Shown: positions 1 through 9,324, counted from the first letter of the stretch. The stretch: DNA of 64,000 nt from Blautia sp. (GCA_023667395.1 JAMPAC010000001.1:697675-761674), one strand, 5' to 3'. The notes: generated by a model from the sequence alone, not told the origin. Program-made: numbers and translations.

Positions 1-77
1 GTATGAATGACCATATTTCTAAGCCGATAGATATTGGAAAATTGAAAGAGGCTTTGCAAAGATGGATAACAACTTAA
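1..77 (+). CDS. C-terminal end of a receiver domain protein (hybrid histidine kinase or response regulator), partial
   Basis: Only the last 24 codons are in the window. They read MNDHISKPIDIGKLKEAL and end RWITT. The MNDHISKP segment is the usual end of a CheY-like receiver domain, where the lysine of SKP is the conserved residue that contacts the phosphorylated aspartate. Such a tail most often ends a hybrid sensor kinase, but a stand-alone response regulator cannot be excluded. A hairpin with a T run follows at once, so the gene ends its transcript here. Confidence 0.7.
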   Translation, partial: MNDHISKPIDIGKLKEALQRWITT

Positions 78-94
78 TATCAAAATAACAGCGT

Positions 95-137
95 AAAGGC
101 GCATGGAAACAGTAAAATGTAAACCATGCGCCTTTTT
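95..137 (+). terminator. Rho-independent terminator after the receiver-domain gene
   Basis: AAAGGCGCATGG at 95-106 pairs exactly with CCATGCGCCTTT at 124-135, and a T run follows the second arm. It lies 18 bases after the stop codon. An ATG at 126 sits inside the second arm, which argues against it being the start of the next small ORF. Confidence 0.8.
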
Positions 138-155
138 GCGCCCATAAGGAGGAAC

Positions 156-359
156 ATGAGCGACAACATTCGGACCAACATCACGGGGCGATTAACGTCC
201 TGTTTACAAGAGACGATTGATAAGACAGCTTATTTAGTCGAGGCACATTTTTCTGATAAGAGTACCCAAAGCGTGGCGGATAAGCTAAAACGTGTCATTC
301 TCCATGCCACCGTCCCATCAGTCATAAACCGCCAGGCCGCCAGCCACCATCAGGGCTGA
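156..359 (+). CDS. Small protein resembling transposon-encoded TnpW
   Basis: A 67-residue protein. The centre, TAYLVEAHFSDKSTQSVADK, matches my memory of the TnpW family (a Y-x-V-x-x-HFS segment followed by a DK-basic helix), small proteins of unknown role carried by Clostridial conjugative transposons. An in-frame ATG exists at 126, but it lies in a terminator. ATG 156 has AAGGAGG at 146-152, although the spacing is short. No other transposon gene is adjacent, so this is probably a leftover of a mobile element. The last ~15 residues look unconserved. Family assignment is tentative. Confidence 0.35.
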   Translation: MSDNIRTNITGRLTSCLQETIDKTAYLVEAHFSDKSTQSVADKLKRVILHATVPSVINRQAASHHQG

Positions 360-388
360 ACTGTTACAAGTGCTTTATAAAATAGTAG

Positions 389-434
389 TTGACAGATTCA
401 ATTAACTTGTGTACAATCTAAATTAGATTTTGTA
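389..434 (+). promoter_or_regulatory. Promoter of the peroxidase operon with overlapping palindromic operator candidate
   Basis: TTGACA at 389-394 and TACAAT at 412-417 are 17 bases apart, a near-consensus sigma-A promoter. An imperfect palindrome, TACAATCTA then AATTAGATTTTGTA (412-434), covers the -10 box and the expected start site. OhrR proteins bind TACAATT-type inverted repeats, and an OhrR-like regulator is the last gene of this operon. Autogenous peroxide-responsive repression is therefore a reasonable inference. The promoter is seen directly; the operator role is inferred. Confidence 0.65.
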
Positions 435-477
435 CAATATAATTTTATAAAATGAAATTGAAAGGAGGAAGATCAAT

Positions 478-951
478 TTGAGCATTTACGATTTTTCTGT
501 CAAAGCCCAGAACGGCGACGATGTGGCGCTTGGGGACTATCGGGGAAAGGTTCTCCTGATTGTCAACACGGCCACAGGATGCGGCTTTACGCCGCAGTAC
601 GAGGGATTGCAGGATCTATATGAAAAATATCAGTCCCGGGGGCTGGAAATCCTGGATTTCCCCTGTAACCAGTTCGGGCATCAGGCGCCGGGCAGCGACC
701 AGGAGATAACGGACTTCTGCCAGTCGCGCTACGGCGTGACTTTCCGGCAGTTTAAGAAGATCGAGGTCAACGGGGAAAGGGAGGAGCCGCTGTATACCTT
801 CTTGAAATCACAGCAAAAGGGTGTGATGGGCAATAAGATCAAATGGAATTTCACAAAGTTCCTGGTTGACAGGGAAGGGAATGTGGTTGCGCGCTTTGCT
901 CCCACGGTGACGCCGGAACAGATAGAGGAACAGATAAAAGGATTACTGTAA
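478..951 (+). CDS. Glutathione peroxidase family thiol peroxidase
   Basis: A 157-residue cytoplasmic peroxidase that reduces hydroperoxides. It shows the GPx hallmarks: NTATGCGFTPQY with the peroxidatic cysteine at the position of selenocysteine in mammalian enzymes, FPCNQFGHQAPG with the catalytic glutamine, and KWNFTKF with the catalytic tryptophan and asparagine. A further cysteine in ITDFCQSRYG matches the resolving cysteine of thioredoxin-dependent members, so thioredoxin rather than glutathione is the likely reductant. The start is TTG with AAAGGAGG 9 bases upstream; no better start is in frame. It is the first gene of an apparent three-gene operon with a GPx-TSCPD fusion and an OhrR-type regulator. 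Confidence 0.9.
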   Translation: MSIYDFSVKAQNGDDVALGDYRGKVLLIVNTATGCGFTPQYEGLQDLYEKYQSRGLEILDFPCNQFGHQAPGSDQEITDFCQSRYGVTFRQFKKIEVNGEREEPLYTFLKSQQKGVMGNKIKWNFTKFLVDREGNVVARFAPTVTPEQIEEQIKGLL

Positions 952-976
952 CACGAAGGAAAGAGAGGATGATCTG

Positions 977-1816
977 ATGAATGTTTATGATTTTAGCGTA
1001 AAGGATGTGGAGGGCAATGAAGTGTCCATAAAGGACTATGCGGGGAAAGTGATCCTGATCATCAACTCCGCAACGGAGTGCGGTTTTACCCCGCAGTATG
1101 ACAGCCTGCAGGATCTTTATGAAAAGTACGGCGACGAGGGCTTTGTGATCCTGGATTTTCCCTGCAATCAGTTTGGGCACCAGGCGCCTGGGACTAATGA
1201 AGAAATAGTCAGTTTCTGTGATTCCAGATACGGCATCACGTTCCCCATATTTTCCAAGATCGAGGTGAATGGCGGTAACGCAAGCCCGCTTTATGCTTAC
1301 CTGAAGTCGCAGAAAGATTTTAAGGGCTTTGATCCCGAGCATCCGTTGACGCCGATGCTGGAAAGCGTCCTGGGGAGAACGGATCCGGATTATGCAAAGA
1401 GCAGCGACATCAAATGGAATTTCACAAAATTCCTGATCGACCGGAAGGGGAATGTGGTGGAGCGTTTTGAGCCCACTGCGGACATGCTGATGGTGGAAGA
1501 CCGGATTGTAGGACTGTTAAAGCAGGAGGCTGTCCGGGGAAATGCCATGGAATACATTTATAAGACACATGATACCTGTTCCAGTGAGATCAAACTGAAC
1601 ATTGAGGGCAAGGTGGTCACGAACATTTCCTTTACCGGCGGATGCAACGGTAATCTGAAAGCCATACCGATCCTTGTGGACGGCTGGACCGTGGATGAGA
1701 TCGAGAAAAAGCTGTCGGGCGTGATCTGCGGACGCCGCCCCACATCCTGCGCGGATCAGCTTGTAAAAGCCTGCAGGGCGGCATACGAGGCGCAGCAGGA
1801 AAGGATGCAGGCGTGA
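977..1816 (+). CDS. Glutathione peroxidase fused to a TSCPD (TIGR03905-type) domain
   Basis: 279 residues in two parts. Residues 1-~188 are a second GPx with the same catalytic set: NSATECGFTPQY, FPCNQFGHQAPG, IVSFCDSRYG and KWNFTKF. Residues ~190-279 begin again at MEYIYKTHDTC and contain NISFTGGCNGNLKAI and CGRRPTSCADQL, a small cysteine-rich TSCPD-type domain. TSCPD is known as a C-terminal domain of B12-dependent ribonucleotide reductases and as stand-alone TIGR03905 proteins; its function is unclear. The internal methionine suggests a gene fusion. I see no stop codon or frameshift at the junction. It lies 25 bases after the first peroxidase. Confidence 0.85.
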   Translation: MNVYDFSVKDVEGNEVSIKDYAGKVILIINSATECGFTPQYDSLQDLYEKYGDEGFVILDFPCNQFGHQAPGTNEEIVSFCDSRYGITFPIFSKIEVNGGNASPLYAYLKSQKDFKGFDPEHPLTPMLESVLGRTDPDYAKSSDIKWNFTKFLIDRKGNVVERFEPTADMLMVEDRIVGLLKQEAVRGNAMEYIYKTHDTCSSEIKLNIEGKVVTNISFTGGCNGNLKAIPILVDGWTVDEIEKKLSGVICGRRPTSCADQLVKACRAAYEAQQERMQA

Positions 1817-1831
1817 ACCGCAGATTCTAAT

Positions 1832-1911
1832 GAGCGTTAGCGAGAAGAACATGCTTGCATGTTCGGCGAGCGGCGAATGACGATCATAAATCGAAGATTT
1901 ATGATAGGAGG
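1832..1911 (+). repeat. Family D structured repeat in the leader of the OhrR-like gene (copy D1)
   Basis: Two hairpins fill this short gap: GAACATGC/GCATGTTC (1847-1864, loop TT) and ATCATAAATC/GATTTATGAT (1883-1905, loop GAA). AGGAGG follows the second directly. The GAGC start, the CATGCTTGCATG hairpin and the following GGCGAATG motif recur at 11645-11737, which is why I treat this as a repeat family. Because a ribosome binding site ends the element, it may affect translation of the downstream regulator. Confidence 0.5.
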
Positions 1912-1923
1912 AGTTACGATACC

Positions 1924-2361
1924 ATGCCGGAGAATCAATACGATTGTTTAAAACTTGAAAATCAGCTGTGCTTCCCCCTCTATGCCTGTTCCAAAGAGGT
2001 GATCAGAAGATACAAACCATACCTGGACAAACTGGATCTGACCTACACCCAGTATATCGCGATGATGGTGATGTGGGAGAAAAAAGAAGTGACCGTCAAG
2101 GAACTGGGAGAGTGCCTGTACCTGGATTCCGGCACGCTCACTCCCCTGTTAAAGAAACTGGAAGAAAAAAAATATATCACCCGGAAGCGTTCCCAAAAGG
2201 ACGAACGCAGCCTGATCGTTTCCGTCACCCGGGAAGGCGAAGCCTTAAAAGAACAGGCCGTCCGGATCCCTGCCAGCCTGAGCGCCTGCGTAAACATGGC
2301 TCCCCCGGACGCACAGCAGCTGTACCAGCTGCTGTATAAACTCCTTGCAGGCCTATCCTGA
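1924..2361 (+). CDS. MarR-family regulator of the OhrR type (organic peroxide sensor)
   Basis: 145 residues. LENQLCFPLYACSKEVIRRY carries the N-terminal cysteine that OhrR uses to sense organic hydroperoxides. The winged helix follows (VTVKELGECLYLDSGTLTPL, then a basic wing around RKRSQKDERS). An open frame extends upstream to 1855 across the D1 repeat, but ATG 1924 is preceded by AGGAGGAG and gives the normal family start. Its position after two peroxidases strongly suggests that it controls them. An OhrR-like inverted repeat is in the operon promoter. Oxidation of the cysteine should release the repressor; this is known for the family and inferred here. Confidence 0.88.
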   Translation: MPENQYDCLKLENQLCFPLYACSKEVIRRYKPYLDKLDLTYTQYIAMMVMWEKKEVTVKELGECLYLDSGTLTPLLKKLEEKKYITRKRSQKDERSLIVSVTREGEALKEQAVRIPASLSACVNMAPPDAQQLYQLLYKLLAGLS

Positions 2362-2434
2362 TATTGTCCCGATACGGAACTTCTTATTTTTCATTTTTGT
2401 CCTGCCCTTATAACCTACACTATGCAAAGTTACA

Positions 2435-2584
2435 GGCGTCCGGGGGCAGGGATATTTTCTGCGACGTGAGCGAGATGTGGAGAGGAGACTCCGGCGATGC
2501 GAACCCATGTGAGCATTGCCGTGCATGAGGCTCCTCGCAACGCCCATCGAGCCGCCGCAGAAAATATCCCTGCCCCCGGACGCC
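2435..2584. repeat. Family B long palindrome with conserved core (copy B1)
   Basis: A perfect 29-base inverted repeat: arm 2435-2463 starts GGCGTCCGGGGGCAGG, and arm 2556-2584 ends CCTGCCCCCGGACGCC. They enclose a 92-base core. The core, in reverse orientation, recurs at 54147-54234 with only scattered changes, but the arms there differ in sequence while still pairing with each other. It has no coding capacity of its own. It fills most of the gap between the OhrR-like gene and plsX, and could act as a bidirectional transcription barrier or be a mobile palindromic element. Confidence 0.75.
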
Positions 2585-2622
2585 GTCCCTTTCGCAATCC
2601 CCACATATCTGAAAGAAACCTC

Positions 2623-2651
2623 TTGATTTTTACCAATCACTCTAGTATAGT
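2623..2651 (+). promoter_or_regulatory. Sigma-A promoter of plsX
   Basis: TTGATT (2623-2628) and TATAGT (2646-2651) are separated by exactly 17 bases, about 30 bases upstream of the plsX start. It begins just after the B1 palindrome, so plsX is insulated from the upstream operon. I saw no FapR-type operator. Confidence 0.6.
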
Positions 2652-2682
2652 AAATGTAGTGTTGGCGGAAAGGATAAATTGA

Positions 2683-3693
2683 ATGGCTGAGATGGTAAAT
2701 GTAGCAGTGGATGCTATGGGTGGGGACAACGCCCCGTCAGAGATTGTCAAGGGAGCGGTTGAAGCCGTTAATGAAGACAAGCGCATCAAGGTATTCCTGG
2801 TGGGCAGGGAGCCTGTCATCAAGGAAGAATTAAAACAATACACATATGATGCTGCAAGGCTGGAGATCGTTCACGCGGAGGAAGTGATCGAGACTGCGGA
2901 ACCGCCGGTCATGGCGATCCGGAAGAAAAAGGATTCCTCCATTGTAAAGTGCATGAACCTGGTAAAGGGGAAAGAATGCGACGCCATGGTATCCGCCGGG
3001 AGCACGGGAGCCGTGCTGGTGGGCGGACAGGTGATCGTGGGACGCATCCGGGGAGTGGAGAGACCGCCCCTGGCGCCCATCATTCCCAACATAAAAGGCG
3101 TCAGCCTGCTGCTTGACTGCGGGGCTAACGTGGATGCCAGGCCGTCCCAGCTGGTGCAGTTCGCCAAGATGGGAAGCGTGTATATGGAAAGCGTCATCGG
3201 TGTGAAGAATCCCCGTGTAGGCCTTGTGAATATCGGCGCGGAGGAAGAGAAAGGGAACGCCCTGACGAAAGAGACTTATCCCCTGCTGCAGAACTGCCCT
3301 GAGATCAATTTTATCGGCAATGTGGAGGCCAGAGACGTTGCGTTCGGCATGGCGGACGTGCTGGTCTGCGAAGCCTTTGTGGGTAATGTAGTGCTGAAGA
3401 TGTTGGAGGGCGTAAGCGCCGCCCTTGTGGGGAAGATCAAAGAGGGCATGATGGATTCCCTGAGAAGCAAGATCGGCGCCCTGCTGGTAAAACCGGCGCT
3501 GAAGAAGACCTTAAAGGGTTTCAGCACCGAGGAGTATGGAGGCGCGCCGCTGCTGGGACTGAACGGTCTTGTGGTCAAGACCCATGGGAGCAGCAAAGCC
3601 ATTGAGATCAAAAATTCTATCCTGCAATGCATAGCGTTCAAGGAGCAGAATATAAATGAGAAAATCAAAGAAAAAATAGTTCTGGAAGACTAA
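2683..3693 (+). CDS. plsX: Phosphate acyltransferase PlsX
   Basis: 336 residues, the normal family length. PlsX converts acyl-ACP to acyl-phosphate, the donor for PlsY in phosphatidic acid synthesis; plsY lies about 36 kb away in this window. Family motifs include [12 protein letters not shown] at the start, [35 protein letters not shown] and GNVEARD. ATG 2683 has AAAGGA 8 bases upstream; ATG 2692 would also give a plausible protein ([11 protein letters not shown]). It is followed within 30 bases by acpP, the usual order plsX-acpP-rnc-smc-ftsY. Confidence 0.97.
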   Translation: MAEMVNVAVDAMGGDNAPSEIVKGAVEAVNEDKRIKVFLVGREPVIKEELKQYTYDAARLEIVHAEEVIETAEPPVMAIRKKKDSSIVKCMNLVKGKECDAMVSAGSTGAVLVGGQVIVGRIRGVERPPLAPIIPNIKGVSLLLDCGANVDARPSQLVQFAKMGSVYMESVIGVKNPRVGLVNIGAEEEKGNALTKETYPLLQNCPEINFIGNVEARDVAFGMADVLVCEAFVGNVVLKMLEGVSAALVGKIKEGMMDSLRSKIGALLVKPALKKTLKGFSTEEYGGAPLLGLNGLVVKTHGSSKAIEIKNSILQCIAFKEQNINEKIKEKIVLED

Positions 3694-3721
3694 GAAAACA
3701 ATGAAGAAAGAAGGAAATGGC

Positions 3722-3952
3722 ATGGAATTTGAAAAGCTGAAAAAAGTAATTGCGGAAGTACTGAACGTGGATCCTGAGGAGATCACCCTGGAAACGACTT
3801 TTATGGACGATCTCGGCGCGGATTCCCTGGATGTGTTCCAGATCATCATGGGGATCGAGGAAGAGTTTGATATCGAGATTCCCGCAGAGAAAGCAGAGAA
3901 GATCGCTACTGTGGAGGAAGCGGTGGAACTGATCAAGAGCGCTTTGAACTAA
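3722..3952 (+). CDS. acpP: Acyl carrier protein
   Basis: 76 residues, acidic, of normal length. The motif [15 protein letters not shown] holds the serine that receives the 4'-phosphopantetheine arm, on which fatty acyl chains are built and passed to PlsX. An upstream in-frame ATG at 3701 would add seven unconserved residues. ATG 3722 has AAGGA at 3711-3715 and matches family starts ([12 protein letters not shown]). It is co-transcribed with plsX. Confidence 0.96.
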   Translation: MEFEKLKKVIAEVLNVDPEEITLETTFMDDLGADSLDVFQIIMGIEEEFDIEIPAEKAEKIATVEEAVELIKSALN

Positions 3953-3989
3953 ATCGTTACCATTATCATAGTTACTATTTGCTTTCAAT

Positions 3990-4023
3990 AAGGGCAGTCC
4001 GCTATGCGTACTGCTCCTTTCCT
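3990..4023 (+). terminator. Possible terminator or attenuating hairpin between acpP and rnc
   Basis: AAGGGCAGT (3990-3998) pairs imperfectly with ACTGCTCCTT (4010-4019), and a C/T-rich tract follows. It may partly separate plsX-acpP from rnc-smc-ftsY. No obvious promoter was found between it and rnc, so readthrough is likely. Confidence 0.4.
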
Positions 4024-4075
4024 TTGATAGAGATAGAGTAAAAGCGGTTTTGAAACCGGAACAGGAGGATATGGG

Positions 4076-4780
4076 GTGCAGGGAGAACATACATTGGAAC
4101 AGCTGGAGGAGCGGATCGGGTATCCTTTTCAGGACAGGCTGCTGCTGCAGCAGGCATTGACACACACTTCCTATGCGAACGAACGGAAAATAAACAAGGT
4201 CGCAAGTTACGAGAGACTGGAGTTCCTGGGGGACGCCGTGCTGGAACTGGCGTCCAGCGAGTTCCTTTTCAAACAGAACCCCGAGCTTTCCGAGGGCGAA
4301 CTGACGAAAATGAGGGCCGCCATGGTCTGCGAACCGTCCCTTGCTTTCTGCGCCAGGAACCTGGACATTGTGCCTTTCATCCGGCTGGGCAAGGGCGAAC
4401 TGTATACCGGCGGCAGGGGACGGGACAGCATTTCCGCCGACGTCATGGAGGCGGTGATCGGAGCCATTTACCTGGACGGGGGCATGGAGCAGGCCAGGAC
4501 TTTCATAGAAAATTACATTATGGCGGATCTGGAGGACAAGCAGCTGTTTTATGACAGCAAGAGCACCCTGCAGGAACTGATGCAGGGAAAGCTGAAAAAA
4601 GAATTCCATTATGAACTGCTGGAAGAGAGCGGACCGGAGCATCATAAATGTTTCCGTGTACAGGTGTGTATGGAAGAGGAGATCCTGGGAGAGGGCACGG
4701 GAAAATCAAAGAAAGCAGCAGAGCAGCAGGCCGCCTATCAGGCGCTGCTATTGCTGAGGGACAGAGGAATATGTATTTAA
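4076..4780 (+). CDS. rnc: Ribonuclease III
   Basis: 234 residues. It cleaves double-stranded RNA in rRNA precursor processing and RNA turnover. The catalytic domain shows YERLEFLGDAVLELASSEFL and later DVMEAVIGAIYLDGG, with the metal-binding acidic residues. The C-terminal third is a dsRNA-binding domain (from DSKSTLQELMQGKLKK to GTGKSKKAAEQQAAYQAL). The start is GTG with AGGAGG at 4063-4068. An ATG at 4071 is in another frame. The last 10 bases overlap smc, so the two are probably translationally coupled. Confidence 0.96.
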   Translation: MQGEHTLEQLEERIGYPFQDRLLLQQALTHTSYANERKINKVASYERLEFLGDAVLELASSEFLFKQNPELSEGELTKMRAAMVCEPSLAFCARNLDIVPFIRLGKGELYTGGRGRDSISADVMEAVIGAIYLDGGMEQARTFIENYIMADLEDKQLFYDSKSTLQELMQGKLKKEFHYELLEESGPEHHKCFRVQVCMEEEILGEGTGKSKKAAEQQAAYQALLLLRDRGICI

Positions 4781-7700
4781 AAAGTATAGAAGTACTTGGT
4801 TTCAAATCATTTGCCAACAAGATAACATTTCAGTTTCACAACGGTATCACAGGAATCGTGGGACCCAACGGCAGCGGCAAGAGCAATGTGGCCGACGCGG
4901 TTCGCTGGGTGCTTGGCGAGCAGCGGGTCAAGCAGCTGCGCGGCGCCAGTATGCAGGATGTCATTTTCTCGGGCACGGAGAACAGGAAGCCTTTGAGTTA
5001 TGCCTATGTGGCGATCACTCTGGACAATGCGGATCACCAGCTTGCCATCGACTTTGAAGAGGTGACGGTGGCGCGCCGGATCTACCGTTCCGGGGAAAGT
5101 GAGTATCTGATCAACGGAAGCCTGTGCAGGCTGAAGGACGTGAACGAACTTTTTTACGATACCGGTATCGGCAAGGAGGGATATTCCATCATCGGCCAGG
5201 GTCAGATCGACAAGATCCTGAGCGGCAAGCCGGAGGAACGCCGGGAACTTTTCGACGAGGCGGCGGGGATTGTAAAATTCAAGCGCCGTAAGGCGGCGGC
5301 ACAGTCGAAGCTGGAAAATGAGAAGCAGAACCTTGTCCGCGTCAACGACATCATGTCGGAACTGGAGAAGCAGATCGAGCCCCTGGAAAAGCAGTCGGAA
5401 AAGGCCAGGATATACCTGCGGAAGAGGGAAGAACTGAAGAAGCTGGATATCAACACGTTCCTGCTGGAGAATGCCCGGCTGAAGGAACAGCTGGAATCCG
5501 TGGAGGAAAAATACGGCATAGCAAACGCCGACCTTTCCGAGGTCAGCGGGAAGTATGAGGGGATCAAGGAGGATTACGAGCGGATCCAGGCGGAGATCGA
5601 AAGCCTGGACGAGGCCATCGAGCAGGCCAGGAGCACCCTCACCGATACGGGAATGATGCGGGGTAAATTAGAGGGCGAGATGAATGTCTTAAAGGAACAG
5701 GTCAATTCCGCCAAAGGGAACGAGACCCATCTGACCAACCGCCGCAACACCCTGCAGGAGGAGATCGCCGCCAGGGAGAAAGACAAGGAAGCCATTCTCC
5801 AGGAGAAAGGCGAGACCGACGAGGAAGTCCGTGAGATCACGGAGACGGCCAATGAGCTAAAAGAGAAACTGTCGCAGATCCAGGGCAGGATCACGGAATT
5901 AAATAATCAGATCGAGGATGGGAAAAATACCATTATCGGCGAACTGAACCAGCGCGCCACCATCAGGTCCAAGATGGGGCGCTTCGACACCATGATAGAG
6001 CAGATCAATATCCGCAGGGCGGAACTGAATTCCAGGCTGCTTCGGGCGAAATCTGACGAGGCGGAGCGGGAGGAGACCATCAAGAAGCTGGAGGACGAGT
6101 TTGCCGCCATCACTGAGGAACTGCGTGTGATGAACGGGCAGCAGGCCTCCATGGAACTGGAACTGGGGGACATCCGGGAACTGCTGACCAGGACGGACGC
6201 CAGGCTGCGGGAAGCCCAGGCCGCGTACCATATGGAGAAGTCCAAGCTGGAAGCCCTTTCCAACCTGACCGAACGGTACGAGGGCTACGGCGGCAGCGTC
6301 AAGAAGGTCATGGAGCAGAAAGAAAAGACCAAAGGCATCATCGGCGTGGTGGCGGATATCATCAAGGTGGAGAAGAAGTACGAGACGGCTATTGAGACGG
6401 CGCTTGGCGGCAATATCCAGAATATCGTCACGGACAACGAGGAGACGGCCAAACAGATGATCCGTTACCTGAAGGACAATAAGCTGGGCCGCGCCACGTT
6501 CCTGCCCCTCACCAGCATCACAAAACCCCAGGAATTCAGGAATCAGGAGGCGCTGTCCGAAACGGGCGTGATCGGCATGGCGGATGAACTGGTGCGGATC
6601 GATGAGAAATACCGTAATGTGGCGAAGTCCATGCTGGGCCGGATCGTGGTGGTTGACAATGTGGACAATGCGGTCAGGATTGCCAGAAAGTTTGGCTACA
6701 ATATCCGCATGGTCACCCTGGAGGGGGAACTTCTGGTTCCCGGCGGCGCCATCAGCGGCGGTGCTTTCAAGAACAGCAGCAACCTGTTGGGACGGCGTCG
6801 TGAGATCGAGGAACTGGAGAAGCATGTGAAGCAGCTGCTGGCCGCAGTGGACAAGGCCAACCGTGAGATCGACGATACCAAGAAGCGGCGTAATAAGCTG
6901 CGTCTGGACGTGGAGACCGTGAAGACGGATATCCAGAGAAAGTCCATCGAGCAGAATACCGCCAGGTTAAACATCAGCCAGGCCAGGAAACGTATGGAGG
7001 AGGAAGAGGAAGGCGTTACCTCCCTGAAGCTGGAAGAGAAAGAGATTGAAAGTAAGATTCTCGAGATCAGGAACGACAAGGAGACCATACAGAAAGAACT
7101 GGCTGACAGCGAGAAATTGGAGAAGAATACCCAGGAGCGGATCCTGCTGTTCCAGAAAGAACTGGAGGAACAGCGGGGACTGGAGACCGAGGCGGCGGCC
7201 CAGGTATCCGAGTGGGACCTGAAAGTGGAGAAGATGCGCCAGACCCAGGGCTTCAAGCAGGCCAACGTGGACCGTATCAACGGCGAGATAGAGCGTTCCC
7301 GGTCGGAACTTGCTGAAATATTGGAGGCCCTGGAGGAGAATGGGCGGGAAGTGGAGCGGAAGAAGCAGAATATCCTGGAGATCGAGAAGACCATTTCCGC
7401 TTCCTATGACGCCCAGAATGAATCGGAGATGAAATTAAAGGAACAGGTTGCCCACAAGGAGGAACTGGCCGCGCAGCAGAAAAGCTTTTTCCAGAGGCGC
7501 GAGGAACTGGCGGAACGCATGACGGGACTGGACAAGGAAGTGTACCGCCTGGGCAGCCAGAAGGAGAAGCTGGAGGAGAATCTGGAGACCCATATCAATT
7601 ATATGTGGGACGAGTATGAGATCACGTTGAGCGATGCTTCCGCCATCCGGGACGAGAGCCTGACGGATCTGGCCGCCATGAAGAAAGATATTTCCTCTTT

Positions 7701-8328
7701 GAAAGAGCAGATCAAACGCCTGGGCGACGTGAACGTAAACGCCATTGAGGATTATAAGAATCTGATGGATCGTTTTACCTTTATGAAGACCCAGCATGAC
7801 GATCTGGTGGAAGCGGAGAAAACGCTGGAGGGCATCATTGAGGAACTGGATGCCGCCATGCGGAAGCAGTTTACGGAGAAATTCGCGGACATCACCAGGG
7901 AATTTGACAAGGTGTTCAAGGAACTCTTCGGCGGCGGAAAGGGAACGCTGGAACTGATGGAGGACGAGGATATCCTGGAGGCGGGTATCCGCATTATCGC
8001 CCAGCCCCCGGGGAAGAAGCTGCAGAACATGATGCAGCTTTCCGGCGGGGAGAAAGCGCTGACGGCGATTGCCCTGCTGTTCGCCATCCAGAACCTGAAA
8101 CCATCGCCTTTCTGCCTGCTGGACGAGATCGAGGCGGCGCTGGATGATTCCAATGTGGGCCGTTTCGCGAAATATTTACATAAGCTGACGAAGAACACAC
8201 AGTTTATCGTGATCACCCACAGACGGGGGACCATGGAACAGGTGGACCGGCTGTACGGCATCACCATGCAGGAGAAAGGCGTGTCCACGCTGGTAAGCGT
8301 CAATTTGATCGACAAGGAACTGGAATAG
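4771..8328 (+). CDS. smc: Chromosome segregation protein SMC
   Basis: 1185 residues, the standard SMC length. The Walker A motif GPNGSGKSN lies near residue 35. Two long coiled coils flank a hinge at about residues 520-660 ([20 protein letters not shown] to [13 protein letters not shown]). The C-terminal head has the signature [15 protein letters not shown] and Walker [14 protein letters not shown]. With ScpA and ScpB (not in this window) it compacts and segregates chromosomes. The true start is ATG 4771 ([14 protein letters not shown]), inside the end of rnc; a longer open frame upstream is only an overlap. Confidence 0.98.
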   Translation: MYLKSIEVLGFKSFANKITFQFHNGITGIVGPNGSGKSNVADAVRWVLGEQRVKQLRGASMQDVIFSGTENRKPLSYAYVAITLDNADHQLAIDFEEVTVARRIYRSGESEYLINGSLCRLKDVNELFYDTGIGKEGYSIIGQGQIDKILSGKPEERRELFDEAAGIVKFKRRKAAAQSKLENEKQNLVRVNDIMSELEKQIEPLEKQSEKARIYLRKREELKKLDINTFLLENARLKEQLESVEEKYGIANADLSEVSGKYEGIKEDYERIQAEIESLDEAIEQARSTLTDTGMMRGKLEGEMNVLKEQVNSAKGNETHLTNRRNTLQEEIAAREKDKEAILQEKGETDEEVREITETANELKEKLSQIQGRITELNNQIEDGKNTIIGELNQRATIRSKMGRFDTMIEQINIRRAELNSRLLRAKSDEAEREETIKKLEDEFAAITEELRVMNGQQASMELELGDIRELLTRTDARLREAQAAYHMEKSKLEALSNLTERYEGYGGSVKKVMEQKEKTKGIIGVVADIIKVEKKYETAIETALGGNIQNIVTDNEETAKQMIRYLKDNKLGRATFLPLTSITKPQEFRNQEALSETGVIGMADELVRIDEKYRNVAKSMLGRIVVVDNVDNAVRIARKFGYNIRMVTLEGELLVPGGAISGGAFKNSSNLLGRRREIEELEKHVKQLLAAVDKANREIDDTKKRRNKLRLDVETVKTDIQRKSIEQNTARLNISQARKRMEEEEEGVTSLKLEEKEIESKILEIRNDKETIQKELADSEKLEKNTQERILLFQKELEEQRGLETEAAAQVSEWDLKVEKMRQTQGFKQANVDRINGEIERSRSELAEILEALEENGREVERKKQNILEIEKTISASYDAQNESEMKLKEQVAHKEELAAQQKSFFQRREELAERMTGLDKEVYRLGSQKEKLEENLETHINYMWDEYEITLSDASAIRDESLTDLAAMKKDISSLKEQIKRLGDVNVNAIEDYKNLMDRFTFMKTQHDDLVEAEKTLEGIIEELDAAMRKQFTEKFADITREFDKVFKELFGGGKGTLELMEDEDILEAGIRIIAQPPGKKLQNMMQLSGGEKALTAIALLFAIQNLKPSPFCLLDEIEAALDDSNVGRFAKYLHKLTKNTQFIVITHRRGTMEQVDRLYGITMQEKGVSTLVSVNLIDKELE

Positions 8329-8337
8329 AGGGTTAAT

Positions 8338-9324
8338 ATGAGCGAGGAAAAGAAAGGTTTTTTTGCCAGGTTGAAAGCTGGCCTTACCAAGACGAGGAAT
8401 CATATTGTCAGGGGGATCGATTCCTTATTCAGCGGATTTTCCGCCATAGATGAGGATTTTTACGAGGAACTGGAAGAGATCCTGATCATGGGGGATATCG
8501 GCGTCAACGCCACCGCCGCCATAGTGGAGCGGCTGCGGGAGCAGGTCAGGGAAAGGCATATCAAGGAGCCCATGGAATGCAAGCAGCTTCTCATTGAGAG
8601 CATCAAGGAGCAGATGAAGGTGGACGAGACGGCCTATGCCTTTGAGCAGGAGCAGTCCATCATCATGGTAATTGGCGTCAACGGCGTGGGCAAGACCACC
8701 ACCGTGGGCAAGCTGGCGGGCAAGCTGAAGGCCCAGGGCAGGAAGGTGCTGATCGCGGCGGCGGACACGTTCCGCGCGGCGGCGGGGGACCAGCTTGCGG
8801 AGTGGGCCAGGCGGGCCGACGTGCCCATGATCGGCGGCAAGGAGGGAGCGGATCCCGCCAGCGTGGTCTACGACGCGGTCAGCGCGGCAAAGGCCAGGGG
8901 CGTGGATGTGCTTCTGATCGATACGGCGGGACGCCTCCATAACAAAAAGAACCTGATGGAGGAACTCCGCAAGATGAACCGCATCATTGACAAGGAATAT
9001 CCCAACGCCCACCGGGAGAACCTGATCGTGCTGGACGGGACCACGGGCCAGAACGCCATGGTGCAGGCCAGGGAGTTCGGGCAGGTGGCGCGGCTTACCG
9101 GCATCGTGCTGACCAAGATGGACGGCACGGCCAAGGGCGGTATCGCGGTGGCCATCCAGTCGGAACTTCAGGTGCCTGTGAAATACATCGGCGTGGGTGA
9201 GACCATTGACGACCTGCAGAAATTTGATTCCGACGAATTTGTGAACGCGCTGTTTGACGTGAAACAGGAGGACGACGGGACGGAGGAAAGCGAGATCGAG
9301 CCGCTTTTTCAGCATATGGATTAG
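8338..9324 (+). CDS. ftsY: Signal recognition particle receptor FtsY
   Basis: 328 residues. SRP-type GTPase that docks the Ffh-ribosome complex at the membrane; ffh is also in this window. The NG domain shows GVNGVGKTTTVGKLAG (G1), DTFRAAAGDQL, LLIDTAGRLH (G3) and TKMDGTAKGG (G4). The N-terminal A domain is short and basic (KKGFFARLKAGLTKTRNHI), as is common in Firmicutes, and likely contacts membrane lipids. It starts 9 bases after smc in the same operon. Confidence 0.97.
   Translation: MSEEKKGFFARLKAGLTKTRNHIVRGIDSLFSGFSAIDEDFYEELEEILIMGDIGVNATAAIVERLREQVRERHIKEPMECKQLLIESIKEQMKVDETAYAFEQEQSIIMVIGVNGVGKTTTVGKLAGKLKAQGRKVLIAAADTFRAAAGDQLAEWARRADVPMIGGKEGADPASVVYDAVSAAKARGVDVLLIDTAGRLHNKKNLMEELRKMNRIIDKEYPNAHRENLIVLDGTTGQNAMVQAREFGQVARLTGIVLTKMDGTAKGGIAVAIQSELQVPVKYIGVGETIDDLQKFDSDEFVNALFDVKQEDDGTEESEIEPLFQHMD

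Noticed and set aside
1855..1923. Longer N-terminus of the OhrR-like regulator
   Set aside because: It translates the D1 hairpins; the ribosome binding site AGGAGG lies after this segment.
5899..6825. Long minus-strand ORF of 308 codons inside smc, and similar ones in der, prs and ftsY
   Set aside because: Third-position GC bias of strong plus-strand genes keeps the antisense frame open; there are no ribosome binding sites or known domains.
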